Source: Alcanivorax sp.
Lineage (GTDB): Bacteria > Pseudomonadota > Gammaproteobacteria > Pseudomonadales > Alcanivoracaceae
Assembly: GCA_017794945.1 (NCBI GenBank)
Contig: CP051239.1
Location: 930,001-994,000 of the forward strand
Direction: 5' to 3'
Length of the DNA: 64,000 nucleotides
The notes beneath the pieces were generated by a model that was not told where the DNA came from, did no database searches, and worked only from the letters and a program-made list of their open reading frames with translations. The position numbers were made by a program, and so were the translations under genes. This document shows, piece by piece, positions 26,428 to 35,596 of the stretch (within the stretch, counting starts at the first letter, position 1; every line of letters begins with the position of its first letter).

Positions 26428-28350
26428 ATGCAAAAGACGTTTACCGACATTCCGCTGACCCGCCCCCACACGCCGTTGCTGGACCGCATAGGCGCGCCGG
26501 CGGACCTGCGGCGACTGCCCGAAACGGACCTTGAGCAGATGGTGGACGAACTGCGCGCCTACCTGCTCTACGCCGTGGGTCGCGCCGGCGGGCACTTCGG
26601 CGCCGGCCTCGGCGTGGTGGAACTGACCGTGGCCCTGCATTACCTGTTCGACACCCCCCACGACCGGCTGGTGTGGGACGTGGGCCACCAGTGCTACCCG
26701 CACAAGATTCTCACCGGCCGCCGCGACGAAATTCTCACCGTGCGGCAGCAACACGGCCTGTCCGGCTTCCCGAAACGCACCGAGTCGGAATTCGACACCT
26801 TCGGGGTGGGCCACTCGTCCACCTCGATCAGCGCCGCGCTGGGCATGGCCCTGGGCGCCGAGCAGGCCGGCGACAAACGCCGCACGGTGGCGGTGATCGG
26901 CGACGGCGCCATGACGGCCGGCCAGGCCTTCGAAGCCATGAGCCACGCCGCCCACACCCGCGCCAACCTGCTGGTGATTCTCAACGACAACACCATGTCG
27001 ATCGGCCACAACGTGGGCGGGCTGGCCAACTACTTCGCGCGCATCTGGTCGTCCAAGACCTACATCGCCCTGCGCGAAGGCGGCAAGAAAGTGCTCTCCG
27101 CCATGCCGGCGGCCTGGGACTTCGTGCGCCGCACCGAAGAAAGCATGAAGAACATGGTCAGCCCGGACATGCTGTTCGAGGCGATCGGCTTCAACTACAT
27201 CGGCCCCATCGACGGCCACGACATCGACGAGCTGACCGCCACCCTGGAGACCATGCGCGACCTGGAAGGGCCGCAACTGCTGCACGTCTACACCACCAAG
27301 GGCAAGGGCTTCGGCCCGGCGGAAGCGGACCCGGTGGGCTACCACGCGATCAACAAGATCGAGCCCAAGGCGAAAGTGGAAGTGGCCAAGCCGGCCAAAC
27401 CGAAGAGCCCCAAGTACCAGGAAGTGTTCGGCCAGTGGCTGTGCGACCTGGCCAAGCAGGACCCGCGCCTGATCGGCATCACCCCGGCCATGTGCGAAGG
27501 CTCCGGCATGGTGGATTTCGCGCGCCGTTTCCCGGAGCGCTACCACGACGTGGCGATCTGCGAGCAGCACGCCCTGACGCTGGCCGGCGGCATGGCCTGC
27601 GAAGGCCGCAAACCGGTGGTGGCGATCTACTCCACCTTCCTGCAGCGCGCCTACGACCAGCTGATCCATGACGTGGCGCTGCAGGACCTGGATGTGACCT
27701 TCGGCATCGACCGGGCCGGCCTGGTGGGCGAGGACGGCGCCACCCACGGCGGCGTGTTCGACCTCGCCTACCTGCGCACCGTGCCGAACATGATCGTGGC
27801 GGCGCCGTCGGACGAGAACGAGTGCCGGCAGCTGCTCTACACCGCCTGGCTGCACGAGGGCCCGGCGGCGGTGCGCTACCCGCGCGGCACCGGCCCCGGC
27901 GCCAAAATCGAAGACACCATGACCGCCCTGCCGGTGGGCGAAAGCCGCACCCTGCGCCAGGGCAAGGGCGACGTCGCCCTGCTCGCCTTCGGCGCGCTGG
28001 TGCCGGCGGCCCTGGAGGCCGCCGAGAAACTCGACGCCACGGTGATCGATATGCGCTGGGTGAAGCCCCTGGACCGGGGCGCGGTGCTGGACGCCGCCGC
28101 CCGCCATGACCTGGTGGTGACGCTGGAAGACCACCAGCGCATGGGCGGCGCCGGTTCAGCGGTCAACGAGCTGCTGATCGACGAAGGCGTGGTGGTGCCG
28201 GTGCTCAACCTGGGCCTGCCGGACCACTTTATCCAACACGGCAAGCGGGACGCGCTGCTCGCCGAGCACGGCCTGGACGCCGCCGGCATCGAAGCCAGCG
28301 TGCGCCGGCGCCTGAAGCGTCTGCACGACGCCCTGCCCCACCGCGCCTGA
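26428..28350 (+). CDS. dxs: 1-deoxy-D-xylulose-5-phosphate synthase
   Basis: The product is 640 residues, a thiamine-diphosphate enzyme joining pyruvate and glyceraldehyde 3-phosphate in the first step of the MEP isoprenoid pathway. Domains in order: TPP-binding ([52 protein letters not shown]), pyrimidine domain ([16 protein letters not shown], catalytic Glu region, [18 protein letters not shown]) and C-terminal transketolase domain. Length and motifs are normal. It follows ispA, which uses the pathway's products, and converges on thiL with only 13 bp between stops. Confidence 0.97.
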   Translation: MQKTFTDIPLTRPHTPLLDRIGAPADLRRLPETDLEQMVDELRAYLLYAVGRAGGHFGAGLGVVELTVALHYLFDTPHDRLVWDVGHQCYPHKILTGRRDEILTVRQQHGLSGFPKRTESEFDTFGVGHSSTSISAALGMALGAEQAGDKRRTVAVIGDGAMTAGQAFEAMSHAAHTRANLLVILNDNTMSIGHNVGGLANYFARIWSSKTYIALREGGKKVLSAMPAAWDFVRRTEESMKNMVSPDMLFEAIGFNYIGPIDGHDIDELTATLETMRDLEGPQLLHVYTTKGKGFGPAEADPVGYHAINKIEPKAKVEVAKPAKPKSPKYQEVFGQWLCDLAKQDPRLIGITPAMCEGSGMVDFARRFPERYHDVAICEQHALTLAGGMACEGRKPVVAIYSTFLQRAYDQLIHDVALQDLDVTFGIDRAGLVGEDGATHGGVFDLAYLRTVPNMIVAAPSDENECRQLLYTAWLHEGPAAVRYPRGTGPGAKIEDTMTALPVGESRTLRQGKGDVALLAFGALVPAALEAAEKLDATVIDMRWVKPLDRGAVLDAAARHDLVVTLEDHQRMGGAGSAVNELLIDEGVVVPVLNLGLPDHFIQHGKRDALLAEHGLDAAGIEASVRRRLKRLHDALPHRA

Positions 28351-28363
28351 AGCGTGAGCCGGA

Positions 28364-29284
28364 CTAAAAGTGCCGCCAGCCCCCCGGCCGGGCGGGCTCG
28401 GTACGGCCATCCGGATAACGCAACAGGATCGGCCCCTTCTCGGTGATCATGCCGATATCGCTGGTCCCCGGCGGCAGGGGCCGGGCGTCCGGCCAGGTGA
28501 ACAGCAAGCAGTAGTCGTCGCCGCCGGTGAGCTGCAACGGGTAACGGTCCGCCTCGTCCAGGGCCGCCAGCTCCTCGTTCACCGGCAGCGTCGCCAGATC
28601 CAGCTCCGCACCCAGCCCGCCGCTCGCCTTGAGGATATGCCCCAGGTCCTGCAACAGACCGTCGGAGACGTCGATGGCGGCCCCCGCCCGGCCCACCAGG
28701 GCGGCGCCCAGATCCAGCGGGAAAGCGGGCCGGGCCAGGTGGCGGGCGCTCACCGTGGCGCGCTCGCCGGCCTGCCAGTGACGCAACCCCAGACCGCCCT
28801 GCCCGGGCACGCCGCCGATCGCCAGGCGCTGGCCGGCGCGGGCGCCGTCGCGGCGCAACGCGCGGCCCGGCGTCACCGCGCCGGTGGCCTGGATGCTCAC
28901 GCTCAAAGGCCCACGGGTAACGTCACCGCCGACCAGCGCGATGCCGGCCCGGTCCGCCAGATCGAACAGGCCCTGGGCGAAGCCCGCCAGCCAGGCCTCG
29001 TCGGCCTGCGGCAGCGTCACCGACAACAGGAACCACAGCGGGCGGGCGCCCATGGCGTAGAGATCGGACAGATTCACCGCCAGGCAGCGGTGGCCCACAT
29101 CGGCGGCGGGCAGGTCGTCGGGGAAATGGTGGCCGCCGAGGCTGGTGTCCAGGGTCATCACCAGCTCGTCGCCGGCGGGGGGCAACAGCAGGGCCGCGTC
29201 GTCGCCGGGGCCCAGCACCACGCCGTCGCCCGGCGGCTGGTCCGGGCGGCGGAAGTAGCGTTCTATCAGAGCGAATTCATCCAT
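28364..29284 (-). CDS. thiL: Thiamine-monophosphate kinase
   Basis: The product is 306 residues, a PurM-like kinase making thiamine diphosphate from thiamine monophosphate with ATP. Motifs are GPGDDAALLLPP near residue 26, RCLAVNLSDLYAMGARP, IALVGGDVTRGPLSVS and GAAIDVSDGLLQDLGHI. The ATG start has GGGAG upstream. It is the last gene of the rib-nusB-thiL series and converges on dxs, whose enzyme needs thiamine diphosphate. Confidence 0.95.
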   Translation of the reverse strand: MDEFALIERYFRRPDQPPGDGVVLGPGDDAALLLPPAGDELVMTLDTSLGGHHFPDDLPAADVGHRCLAVNLSDLYAMGARPLWFLLSVTLPQADEAWLAGFAQGLFDLADRAGIALVGGDVTRGPLSVSIQATGAVTPGRALRRDGARAGQRLAIGGVPGQGGLGLRHWQAGERATVSARHLARPAFPLDLGAALVGRAGAAIDVSDGLLQDLGHILKASGGLGAELDLATLPVNEELAALDEADRYPLQLTGGDDYCLLFTWPDARPLPPGTSDIGMITEKGPILLRYPDGRTEPARPGGWRHF

Positions 29285-29313
29285 AATCAAACGCTCCCTT
29301 TGTTATGCCACGG

Positions 29314-29811
29314 TCAGTCCTTGTCCGCTCCATCGTCGTCCGGGGCCTGCCGGGACGCGGCGGGGCGGTGGGCGGTCTCGGCGGAACGCAGCCGCCGCGC
29401 CAGTTTATCCAGCACGCCGTTAACGTACTTGAAGGAGTCGTCGGCGCCAAACACCTTGGCCAGCTCGATGCTTTCGTTGATCACCACCCGATAGGGCACA
29501 TCCAGACGCTCCTTGAGCTCGAAGGCGCCGATGCGCAGCAGCGCCTTCTCCACCTGGGACAGCTCCTCCACCCGGCGATCCAGGAACGGGCGCAATGCCT
29601 CGTCCAGGCCGGTCACTTCGGCGGGCACGCCGTGCAGCAGGTCGTGGAAATAGGTGCGGTCCACCTTCTGCATATCGTTGGCGGCCAGGAACTGGGCCTC
29701 GATATCGCTCAGCGTGGCGCCGGCAAGCTGCCACTGGTACAGCGCCTGCAACGCGTAGCGGCGCGCCTTGCGGCGCGCGGCGGGGGAAGACGGTACGGCG
29801 GACTGGGTCAT
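29314..29811 (-). CDS. nusB: Transcription antitermination protein NusB
   Basis: The product is 165 residues, all-helical. The family pattern is [19 protein letters not shown] at the start, then [12 protein letters not shown] and [47 protein letters not shown]. NusB with NusE binds boxA RNA to stop premature termination of rRNA transcription. It overlaps ribH by one base (TAATG), so the two are coupled. A polar Asp-rich tail of about 20 residues is longer than in E. coli. Confidence 0.96.
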   Translation of the reverse strand: MTQSAVPSSPAARRKARRYALQALYQWQLAGATLSDIEAQFLAANDMQKVDRTYFHDLLHGVPAEVTGLDEALRPFLDRRVEELSQVEKALLRIGAFELKERLDVPYRVVINESIELAKVFGADDSFKYVNGVLDKLARRLRSAETAHRPAASRQAPDDDGADKD

Positions 29812-30281
29812 TAAAGCGCCTTGAACAGAGAAACCATTTCCAGAGCGGACATCGCGGCCTCGGCGCCTTTATTGCCGGCCTTGGTGCCGCTGCGCTCGAT
29901 CGCCTGCTCGATGGACTCCACGGTGAGCACACCGAAGGCCACCGGCACGCCGGTGTCGTTCTGCACCGCGGCGATGCCCTTGGCGGCCTCACCGGCCACG
30001 TACTCGAAGTGGGCGGTGCCGCCCCGGATCACCGCGCCCAGCGCGATCACCGCGTCGTAGTCGCGCTTTTCCAGGATCTTCTTCACCGCCACCGGCAGTT
30101 CCCAGGCGCCGGGCACGCGGATGATCTCGATGTCATCGCGGGCCACGCCGTGGCGCACCAGGGTGTCCACCGCGCCGGCCAGCAGCGCTTCCACCACGAA
30201 GCTGTTGAAACGCGCCACCACCAGGGCGTAACGGCCGCCCACGTTGTTCAGAGTGCCTTCGAAGGTTTTGATATCGTGCAT
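29811..30281 (-). CDS. ribH: 6,7-dimethyl-8-ribityllumazine synthase
   Basis: The product is 156 residues. It condenses the ribityl-pyrimidine with dihydroxybutanone phosphate in the penultimate riboflavin step and forms capsids or pentamers. Motifs are [42 protein letters not shown] and [17 protein letters not shown] with the catalytic histidine. It lies 12 bp behind ribBX and overlaps nusB. Confidence 0.97.
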   Translation of the reverse strand: MHDIKTFEGTLNNVGGRYALVVARFNSFVVEALLAGAVDTLVRHGVARDDIEIIRVPGAWELPVAVKKILEKRDYDAVIALGAVIRGGTAHFEYVAGEAAKGIAAVQNDTGVPVAFGVLTVESIEQAIERSGTKAGNKGAEAAMSALEMVSLFKAL

Positions 30282-30293
30282 GTGTTTTTTCCC

Positions 30294-31403
30294 TTAGCCG
30301 TCCGCTTCCACGTATTCGACGATCTCCAGGTCGAAACCGGAAAGCGCGTTGAATTTCATCGGTGAGCTGAGCAGGCGCATCTTGCGCACGCCCAGCGCCT
30401 TGAGAATCTGAGAGCCGGTGCCGATGTTGCGATAGGTGCGCGACTCGCCCTTGGGCTTGTTGGCGGTGCCGTCGAAAAACGCCTGCAGGCGGTCCAGGGT
30501 GGGCTCGGAGTCCTCGTCCTGGCCGAGGATGATCACCACGCCGGTTTCCGCGTCGGCCACCGCTTCCAGCACCCGGTGCATGTTCCAGCCGGTGCGGCCG
30601 TTGAGCTTGGCGCTCATCAGATCGCGCAGCGGGTCCACCTGGTGCACCCGCACCGTCACTTCCTTATCCTCGTGCACCTCGCCTTTGACCAGGGCGATGT
30701 GCACGTGGCCGTCGACGGTGTCGCGGAACGCCACCAGCCGGAATTCACCGTACCAGGTGTCCAGCGGGTGCTCGGACACCGGCTCGATGGTCTGCTCGTT
30801 GAGCGCGCGGTACTGAATCAGGTCGGCGATGGTGCCGATCTTGATGCCGTGCTCCTGGGCGAAGCTCTCCAGGTCCGGGCGGCGCGCCATGGAACCGTCC
30901 TCGTTCATCACCTCGCAGATCACGCCGGCGGCCTCGCAGCCGGCCATCACCGCCAGATCACAGGACGCCTCGGTGTGCCCGGCGCGGCGCAGCACGCCGC
31001 CCGGCTCCGCCATCAGCGGGAAAATATGCCCCGGCTGGACGATGTCCGACGCCTTGGCGTGCTTGGCGGCGGCGGCCTGCACGGTGCGCGCCCGGTCGGC
31101 GGCGGAAATGCCGGTGGTGACGCCCTCGCGGGCCTCGATGGAGACGGTGAACTTGGTGCCGAAGCCGCTGCCGTTGGCGCGCACCATCAGCGGCAGATCC
31201 AGCTGCTCGCAACGCTCCTTGGACATCGGCATGCAGATCAGGCCGCGCCCGAAACGGGCCATGAAGTTGATCGCCTCGGGAGTCACGTGTTCGGCGGCCA
31301 TCACCAGGTCGCCTTCGTTTTCCCGGTCCTCGTCGTCCATCAGGATCACCATCTTGCCCTGACGGATGTCCTCGATCAGTTCTTCAATGCTGTTCAGTTG
31401 CAT
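30294..31403 (-). CDS. ribBX: Dihydroxybutanone phosphate synthase with degenerate RibA-like domain (RibBX)
   Basis: The product is 369 residues. The N-terminal DHBP synthase (about 1-205) is intact: [32 protein letters not shown]-type region [24 protein letters not shown] and [18 protein letters not shown]. The C-terminal part (about 210-365) has the RibA fold pattern ([24 protein letters not shown]), but the GTP cyclohydrolase II zinc motif with three cysteines is absent; the domain has no cysteine at all. It therefore cannot be a normal cyclohydrolase, as described for RibBX proteins of other gammaproteobacteria. A separate ribA is expected elsewhere. Confidence 0.92.
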   Translation of the reverse strand: MQLNSIEELIEDIRQGKMVILMDDEDRENEGDLVMAAEHVTPEAINFMARFGRGLICMPMSKERCEQLDLPLMVRANGSGFGTKFTVSIEAREGVTTGISAADRARTVQAAAAKHAKASDIVQPGHIFPLMAEPGGVLRRAGHTEASCDLAVMAGCEAAGVICEVMNEDGSMARRPDLESFAQEHGIKIGTIADLIQYRALNEQTIEPVSEHPLDTWYGEFRLVAFRDTVDGHVHIALVKGEVHEDKEVTVRVHQVDPLRDLMSAKLNGRTGWNMHRVLEAVADAETGVVIILGQDEDSEPTLDRLQAFFDGTANKPKGESRTYRNIGTGSQILKALGVRKMRLLSSPMKFNALSGFDLEIVEYVEADG

Positions 31404-31469
31404 GAAACCTACCTTTTAATGCACGCCGCGCGTGCCGGTGTTTGCGCGCCCTCGGGCGACCGCCGCGAG

Positions 31470-32132
31470 CTACTTCAGGAAACCGTGCTCGGCCAGGAAC
31501 GACATGGATACGCCCTCCGAACCGGGCCGGGCGGCGCGCTCGCCGAGCAGCAGCCGCTCCAGATAGCGCGCAATGATATCAACTTCCAGGTTCACTGGCG
31601 TCCCCGGTTTCCAATCCTGGATGGTGGTGACGTCCTGGGTGTGGGGAATAATGTTCAGCGAGAACAGCGCGCCGTCCACGCTGTTCACCGTCAGGCTGAT
31701 GCCGTCCACGGTGATCGAGCCCTTCTGGGCGATGTAGCGGGCCAGCTCCGCCGGCGCCTCGATGTCGATGCGCACCGAGCGGGCGTCCGGGGTCATCGCC
31801 TTGACCGTGCCAAGGCCGTCCACATGGCCGCTCACCAGGTGCCCGCCCATGCGCGTGGAGGGCGTCATCGCCTTCTCCAGGTTCACCCGGCTGCCGCTCT
31901 TGAGCTGCTTCAGGGAGGTCAGCGACAGGGTTTCGCCGGAGACATCGGCGCTGAAGCTGTCGCCGCCGGCCAGGGCGGTGACCGTCAGGCAGACGCCGTT
32001 GACGGCGATCGAGTCACCCAGCTTCACGTCGCCGAAATCCAGCTCGTCGCTGTGGATACGCAGCGTCACGTCGCCGCCACTGGGCGTCAGCGCCGCCACA
32101 TGGCCCTGGGCCTCGATGATGCCTGTGAACAT
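31470..32132 (-). CDS. ribE: Riboflavin synthase alpha chain
   Basis: The product is 220 residues built of two related barrels. Each has the family pattern: MFTGIIEAQGHVAAL with DSIAVNGVCLTVTAL, and MGGHLVSGHVDGLGTV with GSITVDGISLTVNSV. It dismutates two lumazines to riboflavin. It is the first gene of the downstream half of the rib cluster. The usual upstream neighbour ribD lies about 9.4 kb away, beyond an inserted block, and a new promoter is visible just upstream. Confidence 0.97.
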   Translation of the reverse strand: MFTGIIEAQGHVAALTPSGGDVTLRIHSDELDFGDVKLGDSIAVNGVCLTVTALAGGDSFSADVSGETLSLTSLKQLKSGSRVNLEKAMTPSTRMGGHLVSGHVDGLGTVKAMTPDARSVRIDIEAPAELARYIAQKGSITVDGISLTVNSVDGALFSLNIIPHTQDVTTIQDWKPGTPVNLEVDIIARYLERLLLGERAARPGSEGVSMSFLAEHGFLK

Positions 32133-32223
32133 GGCTTACCTCTGTGTGATGCGGGTACGGGCACCGGTGGAACCGGCCAAGCGTGCGGAAAACCGCCCGG
32201 CGCGCGGGAAAAGCAGGAGCGCA

Positions 32224-32253
32224 ATGATAAACGCCCGGGGGATTTCAGTCCAA
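32224..32253 (-). promoter_or_regulatory. Probable promoter of ribE-ribBX-ribH-nusB-thiL
   Basis: Read on the minus strand: TTGGAC, 18 bp, TATCAT, about 90 bp before the ribE start. The -35 overlaps the last codons of the transglutaminase gene. No FMN-riboswitch signature lies between it and ribE. Confidence 0.55.
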
Positions 32254-32835
32254 ACCTGCCGTCGGCCGGTCCGGCAGGCTCTCGGCCACGGCGTCCCAGG
32301 TCTCGTGCTGCGTCAGCGTGCTCACCACCTCCGGCAACGGCCGGGCATGGACGCCGGGCAGATCGGCCTCTCCGTCAACGAGCAGGGGAAAAGCCAGCTT
32401 CTCCTCCGGCGGACGGAACGCCGCCTCGATCCCGGGCTTGTTGCCCCTGGCGTCGACGCGGTACCAGCCAAACGGCGCCAGATAGACCGCGTTCAAGCCG
32501 TGCAGGCAAAACGGAGGCCGGTCTGTCACGGTCAGGCGCTGATAGCACAAGCCCGCGGGAATGCCGTTGGCACGCAGCAACGCCGCCAGCAGGTGGCTCT
32601 TGGCGTAACAATAGCCGGTACCGTGCGCCAGCACGTCCGAGGCCCTGCAGGTCACCGGGTTGAGGCGGAAGTCCCAGCTATGGCGAATCTCATCGCGCAC
32701 GAACAAAAAGCACTTTTCCGCAATCACCACCGGATCATCACTGTCCCCTTTTAAACGCGCCGCGGCCGCCTGGACTGCCGGGTTACGCCAGTCGATCCAA
32801 TCGCTGCTTTCCAAATAGGGCGCCATCGATTCCAT
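32245..32835 (-). CDS. Transglutaminase-like cysteine protease family protein
   Basis: The product is 196 residues of the transglutaminase/papain fold. A candidate catalytic triad is visible: Cys76 in GTGYCYAKSHLLAALLRANG, His112 in FCLHGLNAVYL, and Asp128 in WYRVDARG. There is no signal peptide, so it is cytoplasmic. Bacterial members cleave or modify amides, but substrates are usually unknown. It lies 7 bp behind the tautomerase gene on the same strand. A second ATG nine bases in is an alternative start. Confidence 0.82.
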   Translation of the reverse strand: MESMAPYLESSDWIDWRNPAVQAAAARLKGDSDDPVVIAEKCFLFVRDEIRHSWDFRLNPVTCRASDVLAHGTGYCYAKSHLLAALLRANGIPAGLCYQRLTVTDRPPFCLHGLNAVYLAPFGWYRVDARGNKPGIEAAFRPPEEKLAFPLLVDGEADLPGVHARPLPEVVSTLTQHETWDAVAESLPDRPTAGLD

Positions 32836-32842
32836 AGAGCAT

Positions 32843-33229
32843 CTAAACCTTCACCTGGTACTTCAAATCGGCGGCCTCGTCGCCGGTCATGCCACGAAAC
32901 CCCCAGCAATGGGGCGGCTGTTCGTGCAGCGTGATCTCCACATCCACCGGCCGAATACCCAATTCCTCTTCGATACGCTCAAACAGCGTCTTGATCAGCG
33001 TTTTCTGGGTTTCCGGGCGCCGCCCGGCCATCATATTGATCTCGATAACCGTATAGGCGTCGCTGCGCCCGCCCGGGTAATAAAAATCGACCGCTTCCAT
33101 GGGAATGAAGCGATGCGCGCGCTTGTCCTCGGGCATGCCCAATACGTCACGCATGCTGCCGTGGATCACGTCCGACAGCCTGCCCTTGATGGGATTGAGC
33201 CGTTCCTTGATGCCGTAAATCAAAATCAC
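32843..33229 (-). CDS. Tautomerase-superfamily protein lacking Pro-1
   Basis: The product is 128 residues. The pattern VIHGSMRDVLGMPEDKRAHRFIPMEAVDFYYPGGRSDAYTVIEINMMAGRRPETQKTLIKTLFERIEEELGI matches tautomerase-superfamily dehalogenase/decarboxylase relatives. Members normally use an N-terminal proline after Met removal as catalytic base; here the residue after Met is Ile. The start is GTG with a purine-rich GGAAGAGAAG upstream and no alternative start places Pro second. It may have lost classical tautomerase activity. It overlaps nothing but lies 7 bp before the transglutaminase gene. Confidence 0.72.
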   Translation of the reverse strand: MILIYGIKERLNPIKGRLSDVIHGSMRDVLGMPEDKRAHRFIPMEAVDFYYPGGRSDAYTVIEINMMAGRRPETQKTLIKTLFERIEEELGIRPVDVEITLHEQPPHCWGFRGMTGDEAADLKYQVKV

Positions 33230-33257
33230 CGTTCTTCTCTTCCAGGCAGCTTGTGTA

Positions 33258-33680
33258 TTAGCGGAGGGTCGGTTCCGGCTTCCAGGCTTCAGTGAACCGC
33301 GGCAAATCGTCCAGAATCGGCCACCAGTTGGCCTTGGAGCCGGTGTAGGCGTGAAACACCGGGCGCGCCTCCAGGGGCTCGTTGAACAGCCCGGCGCGGA
33401 TCCGCAGCACGCCGGGCAGGTCGGCCTTGCGGCTGTAGACCGGCGAGCCGCAGCGCCCGCAGAAGGCGCGGAACTTGCCCGGCGAGGATTGGTATTCGGT
33501 GATCAGCTCGCGACCGCTCAGCAGCTCAAAGGCCGCTTCCTCCACCGGCGTGTTGGTGGCGAAGGGGGCGCCCTGGGCTTTGCGGCACTGCTGGCAATGG
33601 CACACCTGAATCGGCGCCAGGGGGCCGCGGACTTCGAAGGCGATGCCGCCGCACAGGCAGCTTCCGGTGTAGGATTGCAC
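33258..33680 (-). CDS. GFA-family zinc-binding protein
   Basis: The product is 140 residues. Zinc motifs are GSCLCGGIAFEVRGP, QVCHCQQCRKAQGAPFATNTPV and RAFCGRCGSPVYSRK. Sequence is clearly different from the GFA protein at 24.6 kb. The start is GTG with GGAG seven bases upstream. Members are mostly of unknown activity; glutathione-dependent formaldehyde chemistry has been shown for one. It lies in a block rich in detoxification enzymes. Confidence 0.82.
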   Translation of the reverse strand: MQSYTGSCLCGGIAFEVRGPLAPIQVCHCQQCRKAQGAPFATNTPVEEAAFELLSGRELITEYQSSPGKFRAFCGRCGSPVYSRKADLPGVLRIRAGLFNEPLEARPVFHAYTGSKANWWPILDDLPRFTEAWKPEPTLR

Positions 33681-33778
33681 GATCTTTCTCCGTGTTGCGG
33701 GTGTGGACGCTGTGCCTCGATACCGGAGAGGATAACGGCTTACCCGCGAACCGGCACTGTTTCGACACTGGAGTCCCC

Positions 33779-34411
33779 ATGACGCTTGAAGACGCCCTCA
33801 ACTGGCGCTACGCCACCAAACGCATGACCGGGGAAAAGGTCCCCGGGGAGAAAGTGGAGCGGATTCTGGAGGCGGCCCGGCTGGCGCCGTCGTCCTTCGG
33901 CCTGCAGCCCTACACCCTGCTGGTCGCCGAACCGCTGGAACTGCGCCGGCGCATCGCGCCGGTGGCGATGAACCAGCCGCAGATCACCGAGTGCTCGCAC
34001 CTGATCATCTTCGCCGCCTGGAGCCCGGTCACCGAGGCCCAGGTCGAGGAGATGGTGGATTTGATCGCCCGCGAGCGCGGCCTGCCCCGGGACGCGCTGG
34101 CCGGGCTGGAGAACACCGTGAAAGGCAAGGTGGCCGGCTTCGCCTCCGAGGAAGAGGGCTTCCAGTGGGCCGCCCGCCAGGCCTATATCGGGCTGGGCAT
34201 GGCCCTGGCGGCGGCCGCCATGGAGCGGGTCGACGCCTCGCCCATGGAGGGCTTCGATCCGTCCGGGCTGGACCAGCTGCTGGGCCTGCGCGAGCAGGGC
34301 CTGCGTAGCGTGGCGCTGATGGGCCTGGGCTACCGCGACACCGACAACGACCGCCAGGCCGGCCAGAAAAAAGTACGCCGGCCCAGGGAAGCCCTGGTCC
34401 GGCGTCTTTAA
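33779..34411 (+). CDS. Nitroreductase-family NAD(P)H oxidoreductase
   Basis: The product is 210 residues. The fold markers are LNWRYATKRMTGEKVPGEKVERILEAARLAPSSFGLQPYTLLV (FMN-binding start), AARQAYIGLGMALAAAAMERVDASPMEGFD and MGLGYRDTDNDRQAGQKKVRRP. It resembles NfsB/oxygen-insensitive nitroreductases that reduce nitro groups and quinones with FMN. The ATG has GGAG seven bases upstream. It converges on the nitronate monooxygenase gene, with a GC hairpin between stops, so both act on nitro compounds in the same locality. Confidence 0.88.
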   Translation: MTLEDALNWRYATKRMTGEKVPGEKVERILEAARLAPSSFGLQPYTLLVAEPLELRRRIAPVAMNQPQITECSHLIIFAAWSPVTEAQVEEMVDLIARERGLPRDALAGLENTVKGKVAGFASEEEGFQWAARQAYIGLGMALAAAAMERVDASPMEGFDPSGLDQLLGLREQGLRSVALMGLGYRDTDNDRQAGQKKVRRPREALVRRL

Positions 34412-34452
34412 CAGCGGGCTCCCGCCCGCTGAACCGCGCCTGCTGAAGCGCT

Positions 34453-35424
34453 TTAGTAGCGCTTGGCGTCCAGCGCCTTGACGGCGGCGTGGTATTCATC
34501 GGCAAGCTGGTCGACGATATTCGCCGCCGGGCGCACCGCGTCCACCACGCCGATGCCCTGGCCACAGCCCCAGATGTCTTTCCAAGCCTTGGCCTTGGAG
34601 TTGCCGCCGGAACCGAAATTCATCGCCGAGGGGTCGCTTTCCGGCAGGTTGGCCGGGTCCAGGCCGGCCTTGGCGATGGACGGCGCCAGGTAGTTGCCGT
34701 GCACGCCGGTGAACAGGTTGCTGTAGACGATGTCCGTGGCCTTGCTGTCGACGATCATCTGCTTGTAGGCCTGGTCGGCGTTGGCCTCCTCACTGGCGAT
34801 GAACATCGAACCGATGTAGGCCAGGTCCGCGCCCATGGCCTGGGCCGCCAGCACCGACGAGCCACTGGCGATGGAGCCGGACAAAGCCAGCGGGCCGTCG
34901 AACCACTGGCGGATTTCCTGGATCAGCGCGAACGGCGATAACTGGCCGGCATGGCCGCCGGCGCCGGACGCCACCGCGATCAGGCCGTCGGCGCCCTTTT
35001 CGATCGCCTTGCGGGCGAAGCGGTCGTTGATGATGTCGTGCATCACCGTGCCGCCCCAGCCGTGCACCGCCTGGTTCAGTTCTTCCCGGGCGCCCAGGGA
35101 GGTGATCACCATCGGCACCTTGTACTTCTCGCACAGCTCCAGGTCTTTCTCGAGACGGTCGTTGGTCTTGTGCACGATCTGGTTCACCGCGAACGGCGCG
35201 GACGGCTGGTCCGGGTGCTCCCGGTCCCAGGCGGCCAATTCCTCGGTGATGCGCGCCAGCCATTCGTCCAGCTGCGACAGCGGCCGTGCGTTCAGCGACG
35301 GGAACGAGCCCACCACCCCGGCCTTGCACTGGGCGATGGTCAGGTCCGGGTTGGAAATGATGAACAGCGGCGAGCAGATCACGGGCAGGCGCAGGCGTTT
35401 GGCGATTTCCGGGGGCAGAGACAT
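34453..35424 (-). CDS. Nitronate monooxygenase-family flavoprotein
   Basis: The product is 323 residues with the NMO/2-nitropropane dioxygenase TIM barrel. Markers are RLPVICSPLFIISNPDLTIAQCKAGVVGSFPSLNARP at the start, VMHDIINDRFARKAIEKGADGLIAVASGAGGHAGQLSPFALIQEI (FMN-phosphate loop with GGHAG), and LAAQAMGADLAYIGSMFIAS. It oxidises nitronates or related anionic substrates using FMN and oxygen. The ATG MSLPPE start has AGGA upstream. A dyad ATTTAC-N3-GTAAAT lies 25 bp before the start and the same-strand TetR gene is just upstream, so TetR repression is likely. Confidence 0.87.
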   Translation of the reverse strand: MSLPPEIAKRLRLPVICSPLFIISNPDLTIAQCKAGVVGSFPSLNARPLSQLDEWLARITEELAAWDREHPDQPSAPFAVNQIVHKTNDRLEKDLELCEKYKVPMVITSLGAREELNQAVHGWGGTVMHDIINDRFARKAIEKGADGLIAVASGAGGHAGQLSPFALIQEIRQWFDGPLALSGSIASGSSVLAAQAMGADLAYIGSMFIASEEANADQAYKQMIVDSKATDIVYSNLFTGVHGNYLAPSIAKAGLDPANLPESDPSAMNFGSGGNSKAKAWKDIWGCGQGIGVVDAVRPAANIVDQLADEYHAAVKALDAKRY

Positions 35425-35448
35425 GGCGATTCCTGTTAAGTGAGTGAC

Positions 35449-35463
35449 ATTTACTTTGTAAAT
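35449..35463. promoter_or_regulatory. Dyad operator candidate upstream of the NMO gene
   Basis: ATTTAC TTT GTAAAT is a perfect 6-bp inverted repeat with 3-bp spacer in the promoter gap of the nitronate monooxygenase gene. A similar TTACA-N-TGTAA lies upstream of the neighbouring tetR-type gene. Confidence 0.5.
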
Positions 35464-35596
35464 CTTTCGAATTCGGATAAACCGGGGATCATGCTCTGGC
35501 ACGGCGTCCGGTTCGGAAGGGAAATGTTTACAACGTACATTTTATAAAATCAAGCGCTTCCTGACATCGGCTGGCGTCCGCCGGTGAGCGATTCGG

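Noticed and set aside
31404..32244. FMN riboswitch upstream of ribE or ribBX
   Set aside because: The conserved AGGGGCAGGGUGAAAUUCC-type core and GACCGGCGGU piece were looked for and not found near ribE, ribBX or ribD.
34412..34431. Terminator between the nitroreductase and nitronate monooxygenase genes
   Set aside because: CAGCGGG / CCCGCTG forms a stem, but there is no T-tract in either direction.
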